Source of the DNA: Alishewanella longhuensis
GTDB lineage: Bacteria > Pseudomonadota > Gammaproteobacteria > Enterobacterales > Alteromonadaceae
NCBI RefSeq assembly: GCF_014653435.1
Contig: NZ_BNAO01000002.1
Location: 251,633-315,632, forward strand
DNA: 64,000 nucleotides
Reading direction: 5' to 3'
In this document: positions 34,528 to 44,870 of the stretch, in pieces
Layout: every line of letters starts with the position of its first letter
Numbering within the stretch: the first letter of the stretch is position 1
Translations under genes and position numbers: made by a program
The notes under the pieces: generated by a model
Told to the model about the DNA's origin: nothing
The model's database searches: none
What the model saw: only the letters and a program-made list of their open reading frames with translations

Positions 34528-35421
34528 ATGGCAAAGTTCCGGCTTTACCTTGAAGAGAATAATCGCTCACCACTGGCGCAATTGTGGCGTGAATTTGCCC
34601 GGCAGCACAGTGCCCTATTTGGTTTGGTGCTGTTTAGCAGTTTCTTGCTGTTAAGTTTATTGGCACCACTGATTACCCCTCATGATCCTTATTTGCAGAA
34701 TGACAGTTTGCTGCTACTGCCTCCGTCCTGGTCAGAACAAGGCCTGGTACAGTATCCTTTTGGTACAGACGATCTTGGTCGCGATCTATTGTCGCGTATG
34801 TTAAAGGGCAGCACCTATACTTTCGGTCTGGCGTTATTAACGGTTTTAGCCAGCTTGCTAGCTGGCCTGGCACTGGGTGCTCTTGCAGGGATGAGCAGAG
34901 GGGTAAAATCAAGCTTTTTTAATCATTTACTTGATCTCATCTTAACTATTCCCTCATTGCTGCTGGCTATTATTATCGTTGCTATCTTAGGACCAGGACT
35001 GGAAAATACCGCCTGGGCGGTGATTCTGGCGTTATTGCCGCAGTTTGTGCATGGTATTCGTAATGCCATCGCCGAGCAGCTAAAACAAGATTATGTTACC
35101 GCTTATCGCCTAGATGGTGCGAATAACTGGCAGGTACTAACCCGGCTGATCATCCCCAATATCTGGGAAAAAATTACCGTAATGAGCAGCATGGCGTTAT
35201 CCACCGCCATTTTGGATATCGCCGCCTTAGGTTTTTTAGGCTTAGGTGCGCAAGCTCCAACCGCAGAATGGGGAGCGATGATTAGCGATTCACTGGATAT
35301 CATTTATGTCGCGCCCGTTAGCGTCGCCGTGCCCGGCTTACTTATTTTTGCTGCGGTGTTGTCAGTTAATTTACTCGGTGATGGCCTGAAAGTCGCCATT
35401 CAAAAACGGCGGGAAAGCTAA
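34528..35421 (+). CDS. sapC: SapC-type peptide ABC transporter permease
   Basis: 297 residues, DppC-like permease. After the first helix (LFGLVLFSSFLLLSLLAPLI) comes the DppC-type periplasmic word HPFGTDDLGRD in the form YPFGTDDLGRDLLSRML near 74. EAA loop YVTAYRLDGANNWQVLTRLIIPN near 190. It starts one base after sapB and its TAA overlaps the sapD ATG (TAATG). Confidence 0.95.
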   Translation: MAKFRLYLEENNRSPLAQLWREFARQHSALFGLVLFSSFLLLSLLAPLITPHDPYLQNDSLLLLPPSWSEQGLVQYPFGTDDLGRDLLSRMLKGSTYTFGLALLTVLASLLAGLALGALAGMSRGVKSSFFNHLLDLILTIPSLLLAIIIVAILGPGLENTAWAVILALLPQFVHGIRNAIAEQLKQDYVTAYRLDGANNWQVLTRLIIPNIWEKITVMSSMALSTAILDIAALGFLGLGAQAPTAEWGAMISDSLDIIYVAPVSVAVPGLLIFAAVLSVNLLGDGLKVAIQKRRES

Positions 35422-36416
35422 TGTTACTGCTGGATATTAAAAATCTGACTATTGAGCTGGAAACGCCTGAAGGCTTAATTAGGGCCGTCGATCGGGTCAG
35501 TTTAAGCTTACGCGAAGGGGAAACCCGCGGTTTAGTGGGTGAATCCGGCTCAGGGAAAAGCTTAATTGCTAAAGCTATTGTTGGCGTATTAAACCGGCGC
35601 TGGCGCATTACTGCCGATCGCTTTAGCTGGATGGGCCAGGATATGCTGCAAGTCAGTACAGAGCAGCGCCGCAAAATTATTGGCCGCGACATCGCCATGA
35701 TTTATCAGGAGCCAAGTCGAAGCTTAGATCCCACTGCAGAAGTTGGTGAGCAATTAGAAGAAGCTATCCCCAATCATCTGCTGGAAGGGCACTGGTGGCA
35801 AAAGCCTTTTTTAAGAAAGAAAAAAGCCATCGCCTTGCTGCATAAAGTCGGTATTCGTGATCATCAAAATATTATGCAAAGTTATCCGTATCAGTTATCT
35901 GAGGGCATTTGTCAGAAAGTGATGATTGCCATGGCCATTGCCAAAAATCCCAAGCTACTGATTGCTGATGAACCCACTACCGCCTTAGAAAGCACCACGC
36001 AAGCTCAGCTGTTTCGCCTGTTAGCCAGCTTTAATCAGTTAAAAGGCATGGCCGTGCTACTAATCAGCCATGAGTTAGAAAGTGTAGCGCGCTATACCCA
36101 AAATTTAAGCGTATTGTACTGTGGTCAACTGGTTGAAAGTGGTGACACAACGGCGATGCTAAAGCACCCTTTCCATCCTTATACCCATGCACTGATTAAA
36201 AGTGTGCCAGAATTTCAGCCCGAATTGCCACCAAAAACGCCACTCTATGCCCTTCCCGGCAGTATCCCTACTTTACAACATTTGCCAATAGGCTGTAGAT
36301 TGGGTCCCCGCTGCCCCAACGCCCGCAAAGAGTGTGTTAAAACCCCAATCTTAGATCGGTTGCAAAACCATTATTATAGTTGCCATTTTCCTTTACTATC
36401 CCGAGATGATACATGA
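35421..36416 (+). CDS. sapD: SapD-type peptide ABC transporter ATPase
   Basis: 331 residues. Walker A GESGSGKSLIAKA near 39, Q-loop YQEPSRSLDP near 94, Walker B LLIADEPTTALES near 177, H-loop LISHELESV near 214. The C-signature reads LSEGICQKV rather than LSGGQxQR, the same kind of change as E. coli SapD. The C-terminal oligopeptide-transporter cysteine cluster (CRLGPRCPNARKEC) probably binds an Fe-S cluster or metal. It overlaps sapF by four bases. Confidence 0.95.
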   Translation: MLLLDIKNLTIELETPEGLIRAVDRVSLSLREGETRGLVGESGSGKSLIAKAIVGVLNRRWRITADRFSWMGQDMLQVSTEQRRKIIGRDIAMIYQEPSRSLDPTAEVGEQLEEAIPNHLLEGHWWQKPFLRKKKAIALLHKVGIRDHQNIMQSYPYQLSEGICQKVMIAMAIAKNPKLLIADEPTTALESTTQAQLFRLLASFNQLKGMAVLLISHELESVARYTQNLSVLYCGQLVESGDTTAMLKHPFHPYTHALIKSVPEFQPELPPKTPLYALPGSIPTLQHLPIGCRLGPRCPNARKECVKTPILDRLQNHYYSCHFPLLSRDDT

Positions 36417-37174
36417 GCGCGCTACTGGAAGTGACAGAGCTGAGTAAGAGCTATTTTAAACAACGTGGTTTAACACGGAAAAAGATCATCGCTTTACAAA
36501 ACATCAGTTTTACCTTACATACCGCTAAAACGCTGGCTATTGTCGGCGAAACGGGTTCAGGGAAAAGTACGCTGGCTAAACTGCTGGTTGGTATCGAAAA
36601 ACCGGATAGTGGAGAGATCCGTTTATCAGGCCAACCGGTGGAGATCAGTAACTATAAAAAATATAACCATGTCATCCGTTTTATCTTTCAAGATGCCGGT
36701 CGCTCGCTTAATCCGCTACAAAAAGTCGGGCAAATGTTAGAAGATGTACTTCGGTTTAGTACCATTCTGGACATTGAGCAACGCCGGATAAAAATTCGGA
36801 AAACCTTAAAACAGCTGGGGTTACTGGATGAGCATGCCGAGTACTATCCACATATGTTTTCTGGTGGCCAGCTACAACGGGTCGCGTTAGCCAGAGCCTT
36901 AATACTGGACCCGAAATTGCTGATTCTGGATGAAGCCTTAACGGCGCTAGACCCTTCGCTAAGAGCGCAAATTGTTAACCTTTTACTGGAGTTACAGCAT
37001 AAAGAAGGCTTAGCCTACCTGTTAATTACCAATAACTTACAACTAGTTCGCCATATCAGTGACGAAATGCTGGTACTGTATCAAGGCGGCATGGCAGATA
37101 GTGGCCTTACCACAGACGTTTTCGCTAACCCGACACATGACTATACCAAAAAACTGATCAACAGTGCTTTTTAA
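36413..37174 (+). CDS. sapF: SapF-type peptide ABC transporter ATPase
   Basis: 253 residues. Walker A GETGSGKSTLAKLL near 45, a full signature FSGGQLQRVALARALILDP near 147, Walker B LLILDEALTALDP near 168. Lacks the C-terminal cysteine cluster of its partner, as is normal for SapF. Last gene of the sap operon. Confidence 0.95.
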   Translation: MSALLEVTELSKSYFKQRGLTRKKIIALQNISFTLHTAKTLAIVGETGSGKSTLAKLLVGIEKPDSGEIRLSGQPVEISNYKKYNHVIRFIFQDAGRSLNPLQKVGQMLEDVLRFSTILDIEQRRIKIRKTLKQLGLLDEHAEYYPHMFSGGQLQRVALARALILDPKLLILDEALTALDPSLRAQIVNLLLELQHKEGLAYLLITNNLQLVRHISDEMLVLYQGGMADSGLTTDVFANPTHDYTKKLINSAF

Positions 37175-37231
37175 CATGGATGGATAACGCCTGCTATACT
37201 GAGTATAGTGTCTGACTAGATAAGAACGCTG

Positions 37232-38410
37232 ATGCTAATACCCACCCTTTTAATTGCCCTGAGTACACCAATGCAATTAGGTACCAATGTACCAAAAGAG
37301 TTAAATAACTCTGCTAATCAGCAAGTGAAGTGTATTTTACAAAAATTAAAACATCCCTATGAGCTTATCTCTTTACCTTGGCTACGCGCCAGACAAGAGC
37401 TGCGTCTGCGTCGGATAGATGGCTATTATACAGCGATATTACTCAGTGAAATGGCGCCCTTTGGCCAATTATCAGCGCCACTTTATCTGGAAAACTGGTA
37501 TTGGTTCGAGCCACAGGCTGCCACAGCTTTAGATAGAGCTGAGCGACAACATGGCGTGATCCGCGGCAGTCATCAAGCAAAATGGTTTGAAAGCATCGGC
37601 ATCACGCCAACGGTTGAAGTTAATAGCGCAGAAGAGCTGGTGCTATTACTCAAGCGCAAAAGAGTCGACAGTATTCTGATGGATTTAGAGGCCTTTGAAG
37701 AAACAGCGAAACGGGTAGAGTTAGACCCTAGCGAAATCGCAAGTGAGTTCTTTCGGTATGTACCTTTAGGGGTATATTTTTCGACCGCTTATCTTCAACA
37801 ATATCCAGACTTTTTAGCGCAGTTTAATCAGGCTATTCCCCTCTGTTCGCAAACACCTTTTACCTTGTCGGCGAGTGAGCAAACCACCATTGTGCATCAC
37901 GTTTTACATCAGGCTTTGGCATTAGCAAAACAAAGTAAGATACAGAGTGCACTAGCGCAAGCCAATCAGCAACAATGGCCAGAAAAACAAATAGTGCAGT
38001 ATGATCAGCAATGGATACAAGAGCTCAATTTACAGATCTCAGGATTAGCTGAAGCCATGCTACAAACCGAGCTATCTCAATACCTGCAACACTGGCAACA
38101 GCAGTTTAATGGCCAGATAGCTGAGATTATGCTAACAGATCAACAAGGTCGTAATGTGGCGATAAGTGAACTCACCTCAGATTTTTGGCAAGGGGATGAA
38201 GCGAAATTCCAAGATCTTTATCAAAGCAAACTTGATTATGTGTTTGACGAAGTAAGTTTTGATGCCTCAACTCAGCGCTTTTTGGTTCATTTAAGTATCC
38301 CAATTAAAGACGTCAGCGAGCAACATATCGGTGTATTAATCTTAGGTATCGATGTGGAGCTAACCTTACAACAATGTCAGCTTAGTGACGGTAATGGTCG
38401 CTGCCTTTAA
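37232..38410 (+). CDS. Two-domain periplasmic-type protein: substrate-binding-like plus PDC/Cache-like domain
   Basis: 392 residues, no firm family. Residues 20-200 resemble a solute-binding (SBP_bac_3) fold: LISLPWLRARQELRLRRIDGYYTA near 47, LYLENWYWFEP near 79, ELVLLLKRKRVDSILMDLEAF near 130. About 245-385 looks like a PDC sensor domain: EIMLTDQQGRNVAISELTSDFWQGDEAKF near 290 and HIGVLILGIDVE near the end. The N-terminal hydrophobic stretch is short, so export is likely but unsure; no membrane anchor or output domain follows. It lies 57 bases after sapF and ends at a strong hairpin. Confidence 0.75.
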   Translation: MLIPTLLIALSTPMQLGTNVPKELNNSANQQVKCILQKLKHPYELISLPWLRARQELRLRRIDGYYTAILLSEMAPFGQLSAPLYLENWYWFEPQAATALDRAERQHGVIRGSHQAKWFESIGITPTVEVNSAEELVLLLKRKRVDSILMDLEAFEETAKRVELDPSEIASEFFRYVPLGVYFSTAYLQQYPDFLAQFNQAIPLCSQTPFTLSASEQTTIVHHVLHQALALAKQSKIQSALAQANQQQWPEKQIVQYDQQWIQELNLQISGLAEAMLQTELSQYLQHWQQQFNGQIAEIMLTDQQGRNVAISELTSDFWQGDEAKFQDLYQSKLDYVFDEVSFDASTQRFLVHLSIPIKDVSEQHIGVLILGIDVELTLQQCQLSDGNGRCL

Positions 38411-38426
38411 TGACAATGCCGCTAAA

Positions 38427-38460
38427 GCTAAGGGAGCCTATTGGCTCCCTTAGCATTTAA
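38427..38460. terminator. Bidirectional terminator between convergent genes
   Basis: Twelve-base perfect stem GCTAAGGGAGCC / GGCTCCCTTAGC with a TATT loop, 16 bases past the stop of the unknown gene after sapF and 34 bases past the ppiD stop on the other strand. ATTTAAT follows on the plus strand. Confidence 0.75.
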
Positions 38461-38493
38461 TATAGCAATTAGTTACGTCAATCAGTAACAGTA

Positions 38494-40401
38494 TTAAAAG
38501 TCGTCAGCGGCCACCGTGCTTCGTAATTTACGGCTTATTTTAGCCTGAGACTTTAAGTTGGCTAGTAGCGCCTGATAATGCTGCTCTGCTTGCTGACGGG
38601 AGATAGCCTCAAGTTGCCCAGCATCAGGTACGCTTGTGATCTCTGCTGCGGTAACCGCATCCAGAGCTACAATCACCACATCACCGTTGCTCAATTGCAC
38701 TGAGTCCAAGCTACTCTGCCCTTCAGCAGGTTTTGGCATAGCGAAGGCTTTAGCTCGAACCTCAGCGGCTAAACTGCCACCGAAACGCGGCGTTGCCGTG
38801 CTAACTACGACTTCAGCTTCGGCTTTCTCTGCCATTAGAGCCAGATCGGTACCTTGCGCTAATAACTCTGTAGCAAAGGCTTTTGCTTGCTGAGCCAAGG
38901 CTTCCTGACGCACAGCGGCGGTGACTTGCTCAATCACTTCAGTTAACTGTTGCGTCCGCGCCGGTACATGCTCCTTCACCCGAACCACTACTACGTGCTC
39001 ACGTGCTAATTCCAATACATCACTGTTTAGGCGCTCGGCGATAAAACGGGGCTCGAACAAGCGATTTAAAATTGCAGGTTGTGCCAGGGTACCAATAGCT
39101 TCTATGCGACTGAATAACTCAGTACTCTGAATTTTAGCACCAATAACATCAGCAGCCTCATCCAGATTATCTGGTTGCTCAAAAGCAACTTGTGCTAAAC
39201 GCTGCTGCAAATCATAAAACAATGCCGTAGCCTGTTCGGCACGTAGTATGCTCGCAATCTCAGCGGAAACCTCGTTTAAGGCGCGCGTGACAGCAGGCTC
39301 AAAGGCAGTAAGTTTGATAATGTGATAACCAAACTCACTTCTTACTACTGCCGATAATTGTCCCTGCTCAGTCAATGCAAAGGCTGCAGCTTCAAATGTT
39401 GGATCAATTTGACCAGCAACCAGTTGCCCTAAAGCACCACCGTTTTCAGCAGAGAAGGTGTCTGCCGAATGCGTTTTGGCTAATTCAGCAAAATCGGCGC
39501 CATTTTGCAGCTCAGTTAATAACGCGCCAGCTTTAGCCGCTACCTCAGCATCATCCTGTTCGCTCTCTAACATAATGTGCGCAACTTCACGACGCTCAGT
39601 ACTGCCAAAGCGTGCCTTGTTAGCTTCGTAATAATCCGCAATTTGCTGCTCTGTTACTTCGATATCTTCGGCTAAAGCAGCAGCAGACAGCTCTACATAT
39701 TCAGCCGCAACTCGCTCTGGTGTCATAAAGCGTTCGATATTTTGCTGATAGTAGGCTTGTAGCTTATCTTCAGTAATTTCAATTGCATCAGCAAAACGTG
39801 CTGCTGGTATGGTGAAATACTGTAAATCACGGATTTGTTGTTGTAGCGCAAGCAAGGAATTGATCTCTGATGCTAAACCAAATTCACTACCAATTAAACC
39901 TTGCATCAATTGTGAGGTTGCCAGATCTTCACGTACCATTTCCCGAAATGCTGCGGGTTGATAGCCTGCTTGTCGTAATAAAGCATTAAAACGTTCGGTA
40001 TTAAAAACACCGTCAATCTGGAAATCAGGTAAACTGGTTACCGCGATGCGTACTTGCTCATCGCCTACCCGTAACCCTAATTGTTTGGCAAACTGCTTTT
40101 GCAGCGTATCATCAATCAAACGCTCCAGCACATCGCTACGAAAGCCCGCCATATAGGCAGGATCAGCGGCTAGTGTGTCGTACATCTCGCCAAACTGCTC
40201 TTGCATACGCGCACGTTCACGTTGTAATGCCTGATCATAACTAGCCTGGCTAATCTCTTCTCCATTTACTACTGCCACTACGGCTTCTGTTGGCGTGCTA
40301 AGATAGCTACCAACACCAGCCAGGGCGAATGTCAGGATCACTAAGCCAAGAATAATTTTGGCGGTAAGTCCCTGCGAGCCTTCTCTGATTCGTTCTAACA
40401 T
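38494..40401 (-). CDS. ppiD: Periplasmic folding chaperone PpiD
   Basis: 635 residues, close to E. coli PpiD (623). One inner-membrane anchor about 15-35 after MLERIREGSQG. SurA-like N-terminal helices follow, then the PpiC parvulin domain about 265-360 (RREVAHIMLESEQDDAEV, FAELAKTHSADTFSAENGGALGQ, FGYHIIKL). It helps newly exported proteins leaving SecYEG. It follows hupB, the common lon-hupB-ppiD order. Confidence 0.96.
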   Translation of the reverse strand: MLERIREGSQGLTAKIILGLVILTFALAGVGSYLSTPTEAVVAVVNGEEISQASYDQALQRERARMQEQFGEMYDTLAADPAYMAGFRSDVLERLIDDTLQKQFAKQLGLRVGDEQVRIAVTSLPDFQIDGVFNTERFNALLRQAGYQPAAFREMVREDLATSQLMQGLIGSEFGLASEINSLLALQQQIRDLQYFTIPAARFADAIEITEDKLQAYYQQNIERFMTPERVAAEYVELSAAALAEDIEVTEQQIADYYEANKARFGSTERREVAHIMLESEQDDAEVAAKAGALLTELQNGADFAELAKTHSADTFSAENGGALGQLVAGQIDPTFEAAAFALTEQGQLSAVVRSEFGYHIIKLTAFEPAVTRALNEVSAEIASILRAEQATALFYDLQQRLAQVAFEQPDNLDEAADVIGAKIQSTELFSRIEAIGTLAQPAILNRLFEPRFIAERLNSDVLELAREHVVVVRVKEHVPARTQQLTEVIEQVTAAVRQEALAQQAKAFATELLAQGTDLALMAEKAEAEVVVSTATPRFGGSLAAEVRAKAFAMPKPAEGQSSLDSVQLSNGDVVIVALDAVTAAEITSVPDAGQLEAISRQQAEQHYQALLANLKSQAKISRKLRSTVAADDF

Positions 40402-40441
40402 CTTTGCTCTTTCTCTGTTATCAGTGACACAAAAGTTGTGT

Positions 40442-40477
40442 TAAAAAAAAAGCGCATCTTAACAGATGCGCCCTTTT
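40442..40477 (-). terminator. Rho-independent terminator after hupB
   Basis: Eight-base stem GCGCATCT / AGATGCGC with a TAAC loop, followed on the minus strand by a run of nine Ts. It separates hupB from ppiD. Confidence 0.85.
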
Positions 40478-40541
40478 TATAGAAGCCTTGGCATTGTCTG
40501 CTGGCTTAAGGATCCTGCCCGGCGCGCCGGTAAGGATTCTG

Positions 40542-40814
40542 TTAGTTTACAGCGTCTTTTAACGCCTTACCTGGCTTGAAAGAAGGAATTTTCGCAGAAG
40601 CGATTTGAATAGTAGCGCCAGTTTGTGGGTTACGGCCAGTACGAGCAGCACGCTCACGTACTGCGTAAGTGCCAAAACCAACTAAAGCTACTGAGTCGCC
40701 TTCCTTTAGAGCTTCGGTAACAGCGTCGATGAACGCGTCTAAAGCACGACCTGCTGCGGCCTTAGAAATATCTGCATTCGCAGCAATTTTGTCGATTAGT
40801 TGAGACTTGTTCAC
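40542..40814 (-). CDS. hupB: DNA-binding protein HU-beta
   Basis: 90 residues, HU/IHF family. The DNA-arm sequence [24 protein letters not shown] near 60 holds the Pro that kinks DNA. The start is GTG at 40814 behind AAGGGGAT. Position after lon supports the beta subunit. A 16-base palindrome (40880-40895) lies in its promoter region. Confidence 0.96.
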   Translation of the reverse strand: MNKSQLIDKIAANADISKAAAGRALDAFIDAVTEALKEGDSVALVGFGTYAVRERAARTGRNPQTGATIQIASAKIPSFKPGKALKDAVN

Positions 40815-40879
40815 AATATCATCCCCTTCAATTGTTATTATTTTCTACAACGGCAAGCTATTAGTTTTAGTAGTTGCCC

Positions 40880-40895
40880 GCTTGTTATAACAAGC
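40880..40895. promoter_or_regulatory. Palindrome in the hupB upstream region
   Basis: GCTTGTTA TAACAAGC is a perfect 16-base palindrome 66 bases before the hupB start. It could be an operator or overlap the promoter; the binding protein is unknown. Confidence 0.35.
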
Positions 40896-40953
40896 AACGA
40901 ACTCACTTGCAAGCAGCAGAAACGCGAAAACTAATAATTTTGGCTTTGACCGC

Positions 40954-40974
40954 AGCCCTTGCTACACAAGGGCT
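40954..40974 (-). terminator. Stem-loop after lon
   Basis: AGCCCTTG / CAAGGGCT with a CTACA loop, about 50 bases past the lon stop. No T tract follows on the minus strand, so it is a weak terminator candidate. Confidence 0.4.
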
Positions 40975-41023
40975 TGGCCGAAACTGTCCATAACTTAGCA
41001 CAGCTACCGCGAATGAAAAGCCC

Positions 41024-43420
41024 CTAAGCCGGATTTTTTTCGGTTTTTTTGCTTTTTGCTGCATTTTTTACCGTATTTAAGGGGGTTACCCGCGCTATTG
41101 GCTCTTGCAACGCCAATTCAAGCACCTCATCAATCCATTTTACGGCTTTTATTTCCAGCGCATCTTTCACGTTATCTGGGATCTCTTTTAAATCCCGAAT
41201 GTTATCGTGCGGTATTAAAACACGTTTTATACCACCTCGATGCGCAGCCAGTAGCTTCTCTTTTAAACCGCCAATCGGCAGCACTTCACCGCGTAAGGTA
41301 ATTTCCCCGGTCATTGCCACGTCAGCCCGCACAGGATTACCTGTTAAGCTAGAAACAAGGGCGGTAACCATGCCAATACCGGCACTGGGGCCATCTTTTG
41401 GCGTAGCACCTTCCGGCACATGCACGTGGATATCACGCTTCTCGTAAAAGTCTTCGTTAATCCGTAAGGCTTCGGCACGGCTCCGTACCACTGTCATGGC
41501 CGCCTGAATCGATTCTTTCATGACATCGCCCAGTGAACCGGTGTAAGTCAGTTTACCTTTCCCCACTACCGCTGCGGCTTCAATGGTCAGTAAGTCACCG
41601 CCCACTTCGGTCCAGGCAAGGCCAGTAACCTGACCAATACGGTTGCTGTCTTCTGCCTTACCGTAATCGTAACGATGTACACCTAAAAATTCTTCCAGAT
41701 TCTGCTCATTAATCACAACCTGCTTCAGATCTTTAGTCAGCAGTATTTGTTTTACCGCTTTACGACACAACTTCGAGATCTCTCGCTCTAAACTGCGCAC
41801 CCCCGCTTCCCGGGTGTAGTAGCGGATGATACCCACTACGGCACTGTCTTCGATAACCACTTCCGATGGTTTTAAACCATTACGGCTTACTTGCTTTTGA
41901 ATCAGATGTTGTTTAGCGATATTAAGTTTTTCATCTTCGGTATAGCCCGATAAGCGAATAACTTCCATCCGATCTAACAAAGCAGCTGGAATATTTAAAC
42001 TATTCGAGGTGGCGAAAAACATCACATCAGACAGATCGTAATCCACTTCCAGATAGTGATCACTAAAGGCGGCATTTTGCTCTGGATCTAATACTTCCAG
42101 TAAGGCTGCGGCAGGATCACCACGGAAATCCGACGCCATCTTATCAATTTCATCCAGCAAGAAAAGCGGGTTACGCACCCCTACTTTAGCCATCTTCTGG
42201 ATAATTTTACCCGGCATAGAACCGATATAAGTGCGACGATGACCACGGATCTCGGCTTCATCACGCACGCCACCCAATGCCATGCGCACATATTTGCGGC
42301 CTGTTGCTTTAGCAACAGACTGCCCTAGCGAAGTTTTACCCACGCCCGGTGGCCCTACCAAACACAGGATAGGCCCTTTTAATTTATTTACCCGCTGCTG
42401 TACTGCCAAATACTCAATGATACGCTCTTTAACTTTATCAAGACCGTAATGATCCGCATTAAGGATCTGCTCAGCTGCCGCCAGATTTCTCTTTATTTTG
42501 GAACGTGTTTGCCATGGCACCTGCGTTAACCAATCGATGTAGCTACGCACTACGGTCGCTTCTGCTGACATTGGCGACATCATCTTCAATTTTTGTAACT
42601 CTGCCCTGGCTTTTTTCTCCGCATCAGCTGGCATTTTGGCATCGGCAATTTTTTTAGACAGCGTTTCAAATTCATCCGGTGCGTCTTCCAGTTCGCCAAG
42701 TTCACGCTGAATGGCTTTCATTTGCTCATTCAGATAATACTCACGCTGGCTTTTTTCCATCTGCTTTTTTACCCGGCTACGGATGCGACGTTCAACCTGA
42801 AGAATATCGATTTCGCTTTCCATCATAGCCATCAGATATTCAAGCCGTTCCGTCACATTGGTGAGCTCTAATACCTTTTGTTTATCATCAACCTTTAAGG
42901 GCATATGCGCTGCCATGGTATCTGCCAAGCGGGCACCATCATCGATACCACTTAACGCCGTTAGCACCTCTGGCGGAATTTTTTTATTCAGTTTGATATA
43001 GCCTTCAAACTGGTTAATTGCCGAGCGTAAAAACACCTCTTGCTCACGACTATCAATATCCTGAGTCGCCACCGGATCGATATAAGCCGCGAAGCTGTCT
43101 TCTGTTTCAGTAAATTCAGCTAATTGCGCTCTTCTGCCGCCCTCTACCAGTACTTTCACGGTGCCATCAGGCAATTTGAGTAACTGTAAAATGGTCGCGA
43201 CAGTACCAATCCGATACAGATCATGCTCTGTTGGATCGTCTAGGGTAGCGTCTTTTTGGGCTACCAGAAATATTTGTTTGTCATTATCCATAGCCGCATC
43301 TAGGCATTTGATGGACTTTGCCCGGCCAACAAAAAGTGGGATCACCATGTGCGGATAAACAACAACGTCTCGCAATGCCAGCACGGGCATATGCAAACGT
43401 TCAGAGTGTTCTGTGGTCAT
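41024..43420 (-). CDS. lon: ATP-dependent protease Lon
   Basis: 798 residues from the ATG at 43420 ([20 protein letters not shown]); the frame extends 12 codons further but that start has no family match. N-terminal substrate domain to about 300, AAA+ with Walker [12 protein letters not shown] near 355 and Walker [10 protein letters not shown], then the serine-lysine protease domain with the catalytic Ser in [11 protein letters not shown] near 685. Degrades misfolded and some regulatory proteins. A sigma-32-type promoter lies 45 bases upstream. Confidence 0.97.
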   Translation of the reverse strand: MTTEHSERLHMPVLALRDVVVYPHMVIPLFVGRAKSIKCLDAAMDNDKQIFLVAQKDATLDDPTEHDLYRIGTVATILQLLKLPDGTVKVLVEGGRRAQLAEFTETEDSFAAYIDPVATQDIDSREQEVFLRSAINQFEGYIKLNKKIPPEVLTALSGIDDGARLADTMAAHMPLKVDDKQKVLELTNVTERLEYLMAMMESEIDILQVERRIRSRVKKQMEKSQREYYLNEQMKAIQRELGELEDAPDEFETLSKKIADAKMPADAEKKARAELQKLKMMSPMSAEATVVRSYIDWLTQVPWQTRSKIKRNLAAAEQILNADHYGLDKVKERIIEYLAVQQRVNKLKGPILCLVGPPGVGKTSLGQSVAKATGRKYVRMALGGVRDEAEIRGHRRTYIGSMPGKIIQKMAKVGVRNPLFLLDEIDKMASDFRGDPAAALLEVLDPEQNAAFSDHYLEVDYDLSDVMFFATSNSLNIPAALLDRMEVIRLSGYTEDEKLNIAKQHLIQKQVSRNGLKPSEVVIEDSAVVGIIRYYTREAGVRSLEREISKLCRKAVKQILLTKDLKQVVINEQNLEEFLGVHRYDYGKAEDSNRIGQVTGLAWTEVGGDLLTIEAAAVVGKGKLTYTGSLGDVMKESIQAAMTVVRSRAEALRINEDFYEKRDIHVHVPEGATPKDGPSAGIGMVTALVSSLTGNPVRADVAMTGEITLRGEVLPIGGLKEKLLAAHRGGIKRVLIPHDNIRDLKEIPDNVKDALEIKAVKWIDEVLELALQEPIARVTPLNTVKNAAKSKKTEKNPA

Positions 43421-43464
43421 TAATTTGCTCTCGAATTTAGTTACTGCAGGCGACAATAATTAGT

Positions 43465-43492
43465 ATATGGGGGCTGTTCTGAAAACTTCAAT
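43465..43492 (-). promoter_or_regulatory. Heat-shock (sigma-32) promoter of lon
   Basis: On the minus strand: ATTGAAG, 13 bases, CCCCATAT. The -10 fits CCCCATNT exactly and the -35 matches CTTGAAA in five of seven positions. It is 45 bases upstream of the lon start. lon is a heat-shock gene in E. coli. Confidence 0.8.
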
Positions 43493-43501
43493 TCATCTGG
43501 T

Positions 43502-43525
43502 AAAAAAGGAGCTTTACAGCTCCTT
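43502..43525 (-). terminator. Rho-independent terminator after clpX
   Basis: AAGGAGCT / AGCTCCTT with a TTAC loop followed by six Ts on the minus strand, 14 bases after the clpX stop. It insulates lon from clpPX. Confidence 0.85.
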
Positions 43526-43538
43526 CTGGTCTTGCAAC

Positions 43539-44819
43539 TTAATGTGATTCAGCAACAGCCGGTTCACTGTTCTCATAGATTAATATGGGCTGGCTCTCGC
43601 CCCGGATCACCGTCTCATCAATAACAACTTTACTGACGTCTTGCATTGAGGGTAATTCGTACATTGTATCCAATAATACGCCTTCAACTATAGAGCGTAA
43701 ACCACGAGCCCCGGTTTTACGCTCCATGGCTTTTTGCGCAATGGCTTTAAGCGCATCTTCGCGGAACTCCAGCTCTACGTTCTCCATCTCAAACAAGGCC
43801 GCAAATTGCTTGCTTAGCGCATTTTTCGGCTGACTAAGAATTTGCACTAAGGCATCCAAATCCAGCTCGGTTAAGGTCGCCACCACGGGCAAACGGCCAA
43901 TAAACTCCGGGATAAGACCGTACTTAACTAAATCTTCCGGTTCTACATCACGGAAAGACTCGCTTAAACTGCGGCTGCTCTCTTTGCTTTTAACCTCGGC
44001 ACCAAAACCGATACCTGAGCCTTTGGCGCTACGCTGCTCAATCACTTTGTCTAAACCGGCAAAAGCGCCACCACAAATAAACAGAATCTTCGAGGTATCA
44101 ACCTGTAAGAACTCTTGCTGCGGATGCTTGCGCCCGCCCTGAGGTGGTACCGAAGCGACGGTGCCTTCAATCAGCTTCAATAGCGCTTGTTGCACACCTT
44201 CACCTGAAACATCGCGGGTTATCGACGGATTGTCAGACTTACGGGAAATCTTATCTATCTCATCAATATAAACGATACCGCGCTGTGCTTTCTCAACATC
44301 GTAATCACATTTTTGCAGTAGCTTCTGAATGATATTTTCGACATCCTCACCCACATAACCCGCTTCGGTTAGGGTAGTGGCATCCGCCATGGTAAAAGGC
44401 ACATCAAGCAAGCGGGCTAAGGTTTCCGCCAGTAAGGTTTTACCGCTACCGGTTGGGCCTATTAGCAAAATATTACTTTTACCCAATTCAACCTCTTGCT
44501 TTAACTGGGCGCTGCGCAAGCGTTTATAGTGATTATATACCGCTACTGCTAATACTTTTTTGGCATGCTCCTGACCGATAACATAATCGTCCAGATGTTT
44601 GCGGATATCGCGTGGCGTAGGCAGTTTTTCTGCGTCACGCTTAGGTGAAATATCTTTAATTTCTTCGCGAATGATATCGTTGCATAGGTCAACGCATTCA
44701 TCACAAATATAGACTTGTGGCCCTGCGATCAACTTACGCACTTCATGCTGTGATTTGCCACAAAAAGAGCAATACAGTAATTTGCCGCTCTTATCGCCGT
44801 CAGTGCGGTGATCAGACAT
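43539..44819 (-). CDS. clpX: ClpXP protease ATPase subunit ClpX
   Basis: 426 residues. N-terminal zinc-binding domain [11 protein letters not shown] ... CDECVDLC (residues 17-46), AAA+ with Walker [15 protein letters not shown] near 120, Walker [12 protein letters not shown] near 182, pore loop GYVGEDV near 153 and the ClpP-contact IGF loop (GSGIGFGAE) near 270. Unfolds tagged substrates for ClpP. Starts 51 bases after clpP. Confidence 0.98.
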   Translation of the reverse strand: MSDHRTDGDKSGKLLYCSFCGKSQHEVRKLIAGPQVYICDECVDLCNDIIREEIKDISPKRDAEKLPTPRDIRKHLDDYVIGQEHAKKVLAVAVYNHYKRLRSAQLKQEVELGKSNILLIGPTGSGKTLLAETLARLLDVPFTMADATTLTEAGYVGEDVENIIQKLLQKCDYDVEKAQRGIVYIDEIDKISRKSDNPSITRDVSGEGVQQALLKLIEGTVASVPPQGGRKHPQQEFLQVDTSKILFICGGAFAGLDKVIEQRSAKGSGIGFGAEVKSKESSRSLSESFRDVEPEDLVKYGLIPEFIGRLPVVATLTELDLDALVQILSQPKNALSKQFAALFEMENVELEFREDALKAIAQKAMERKTGARGLRSIVEGVLLDTMYELPSMQDVSKVVIDETVIRGESQPILIYENSEPAVAESH

Positions 44820-44870
44820 GTAACTACCTCTTTTCTAGCTTGGCAGGCATTCAGTGCCCGCCTGATTCAA

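Noticed and set aside
41049..41447. 132-codon plus-strand frame inside lon
   Set aside because: Lies antisense to the conserved Lon protease domain; shadow of its codon pattern.
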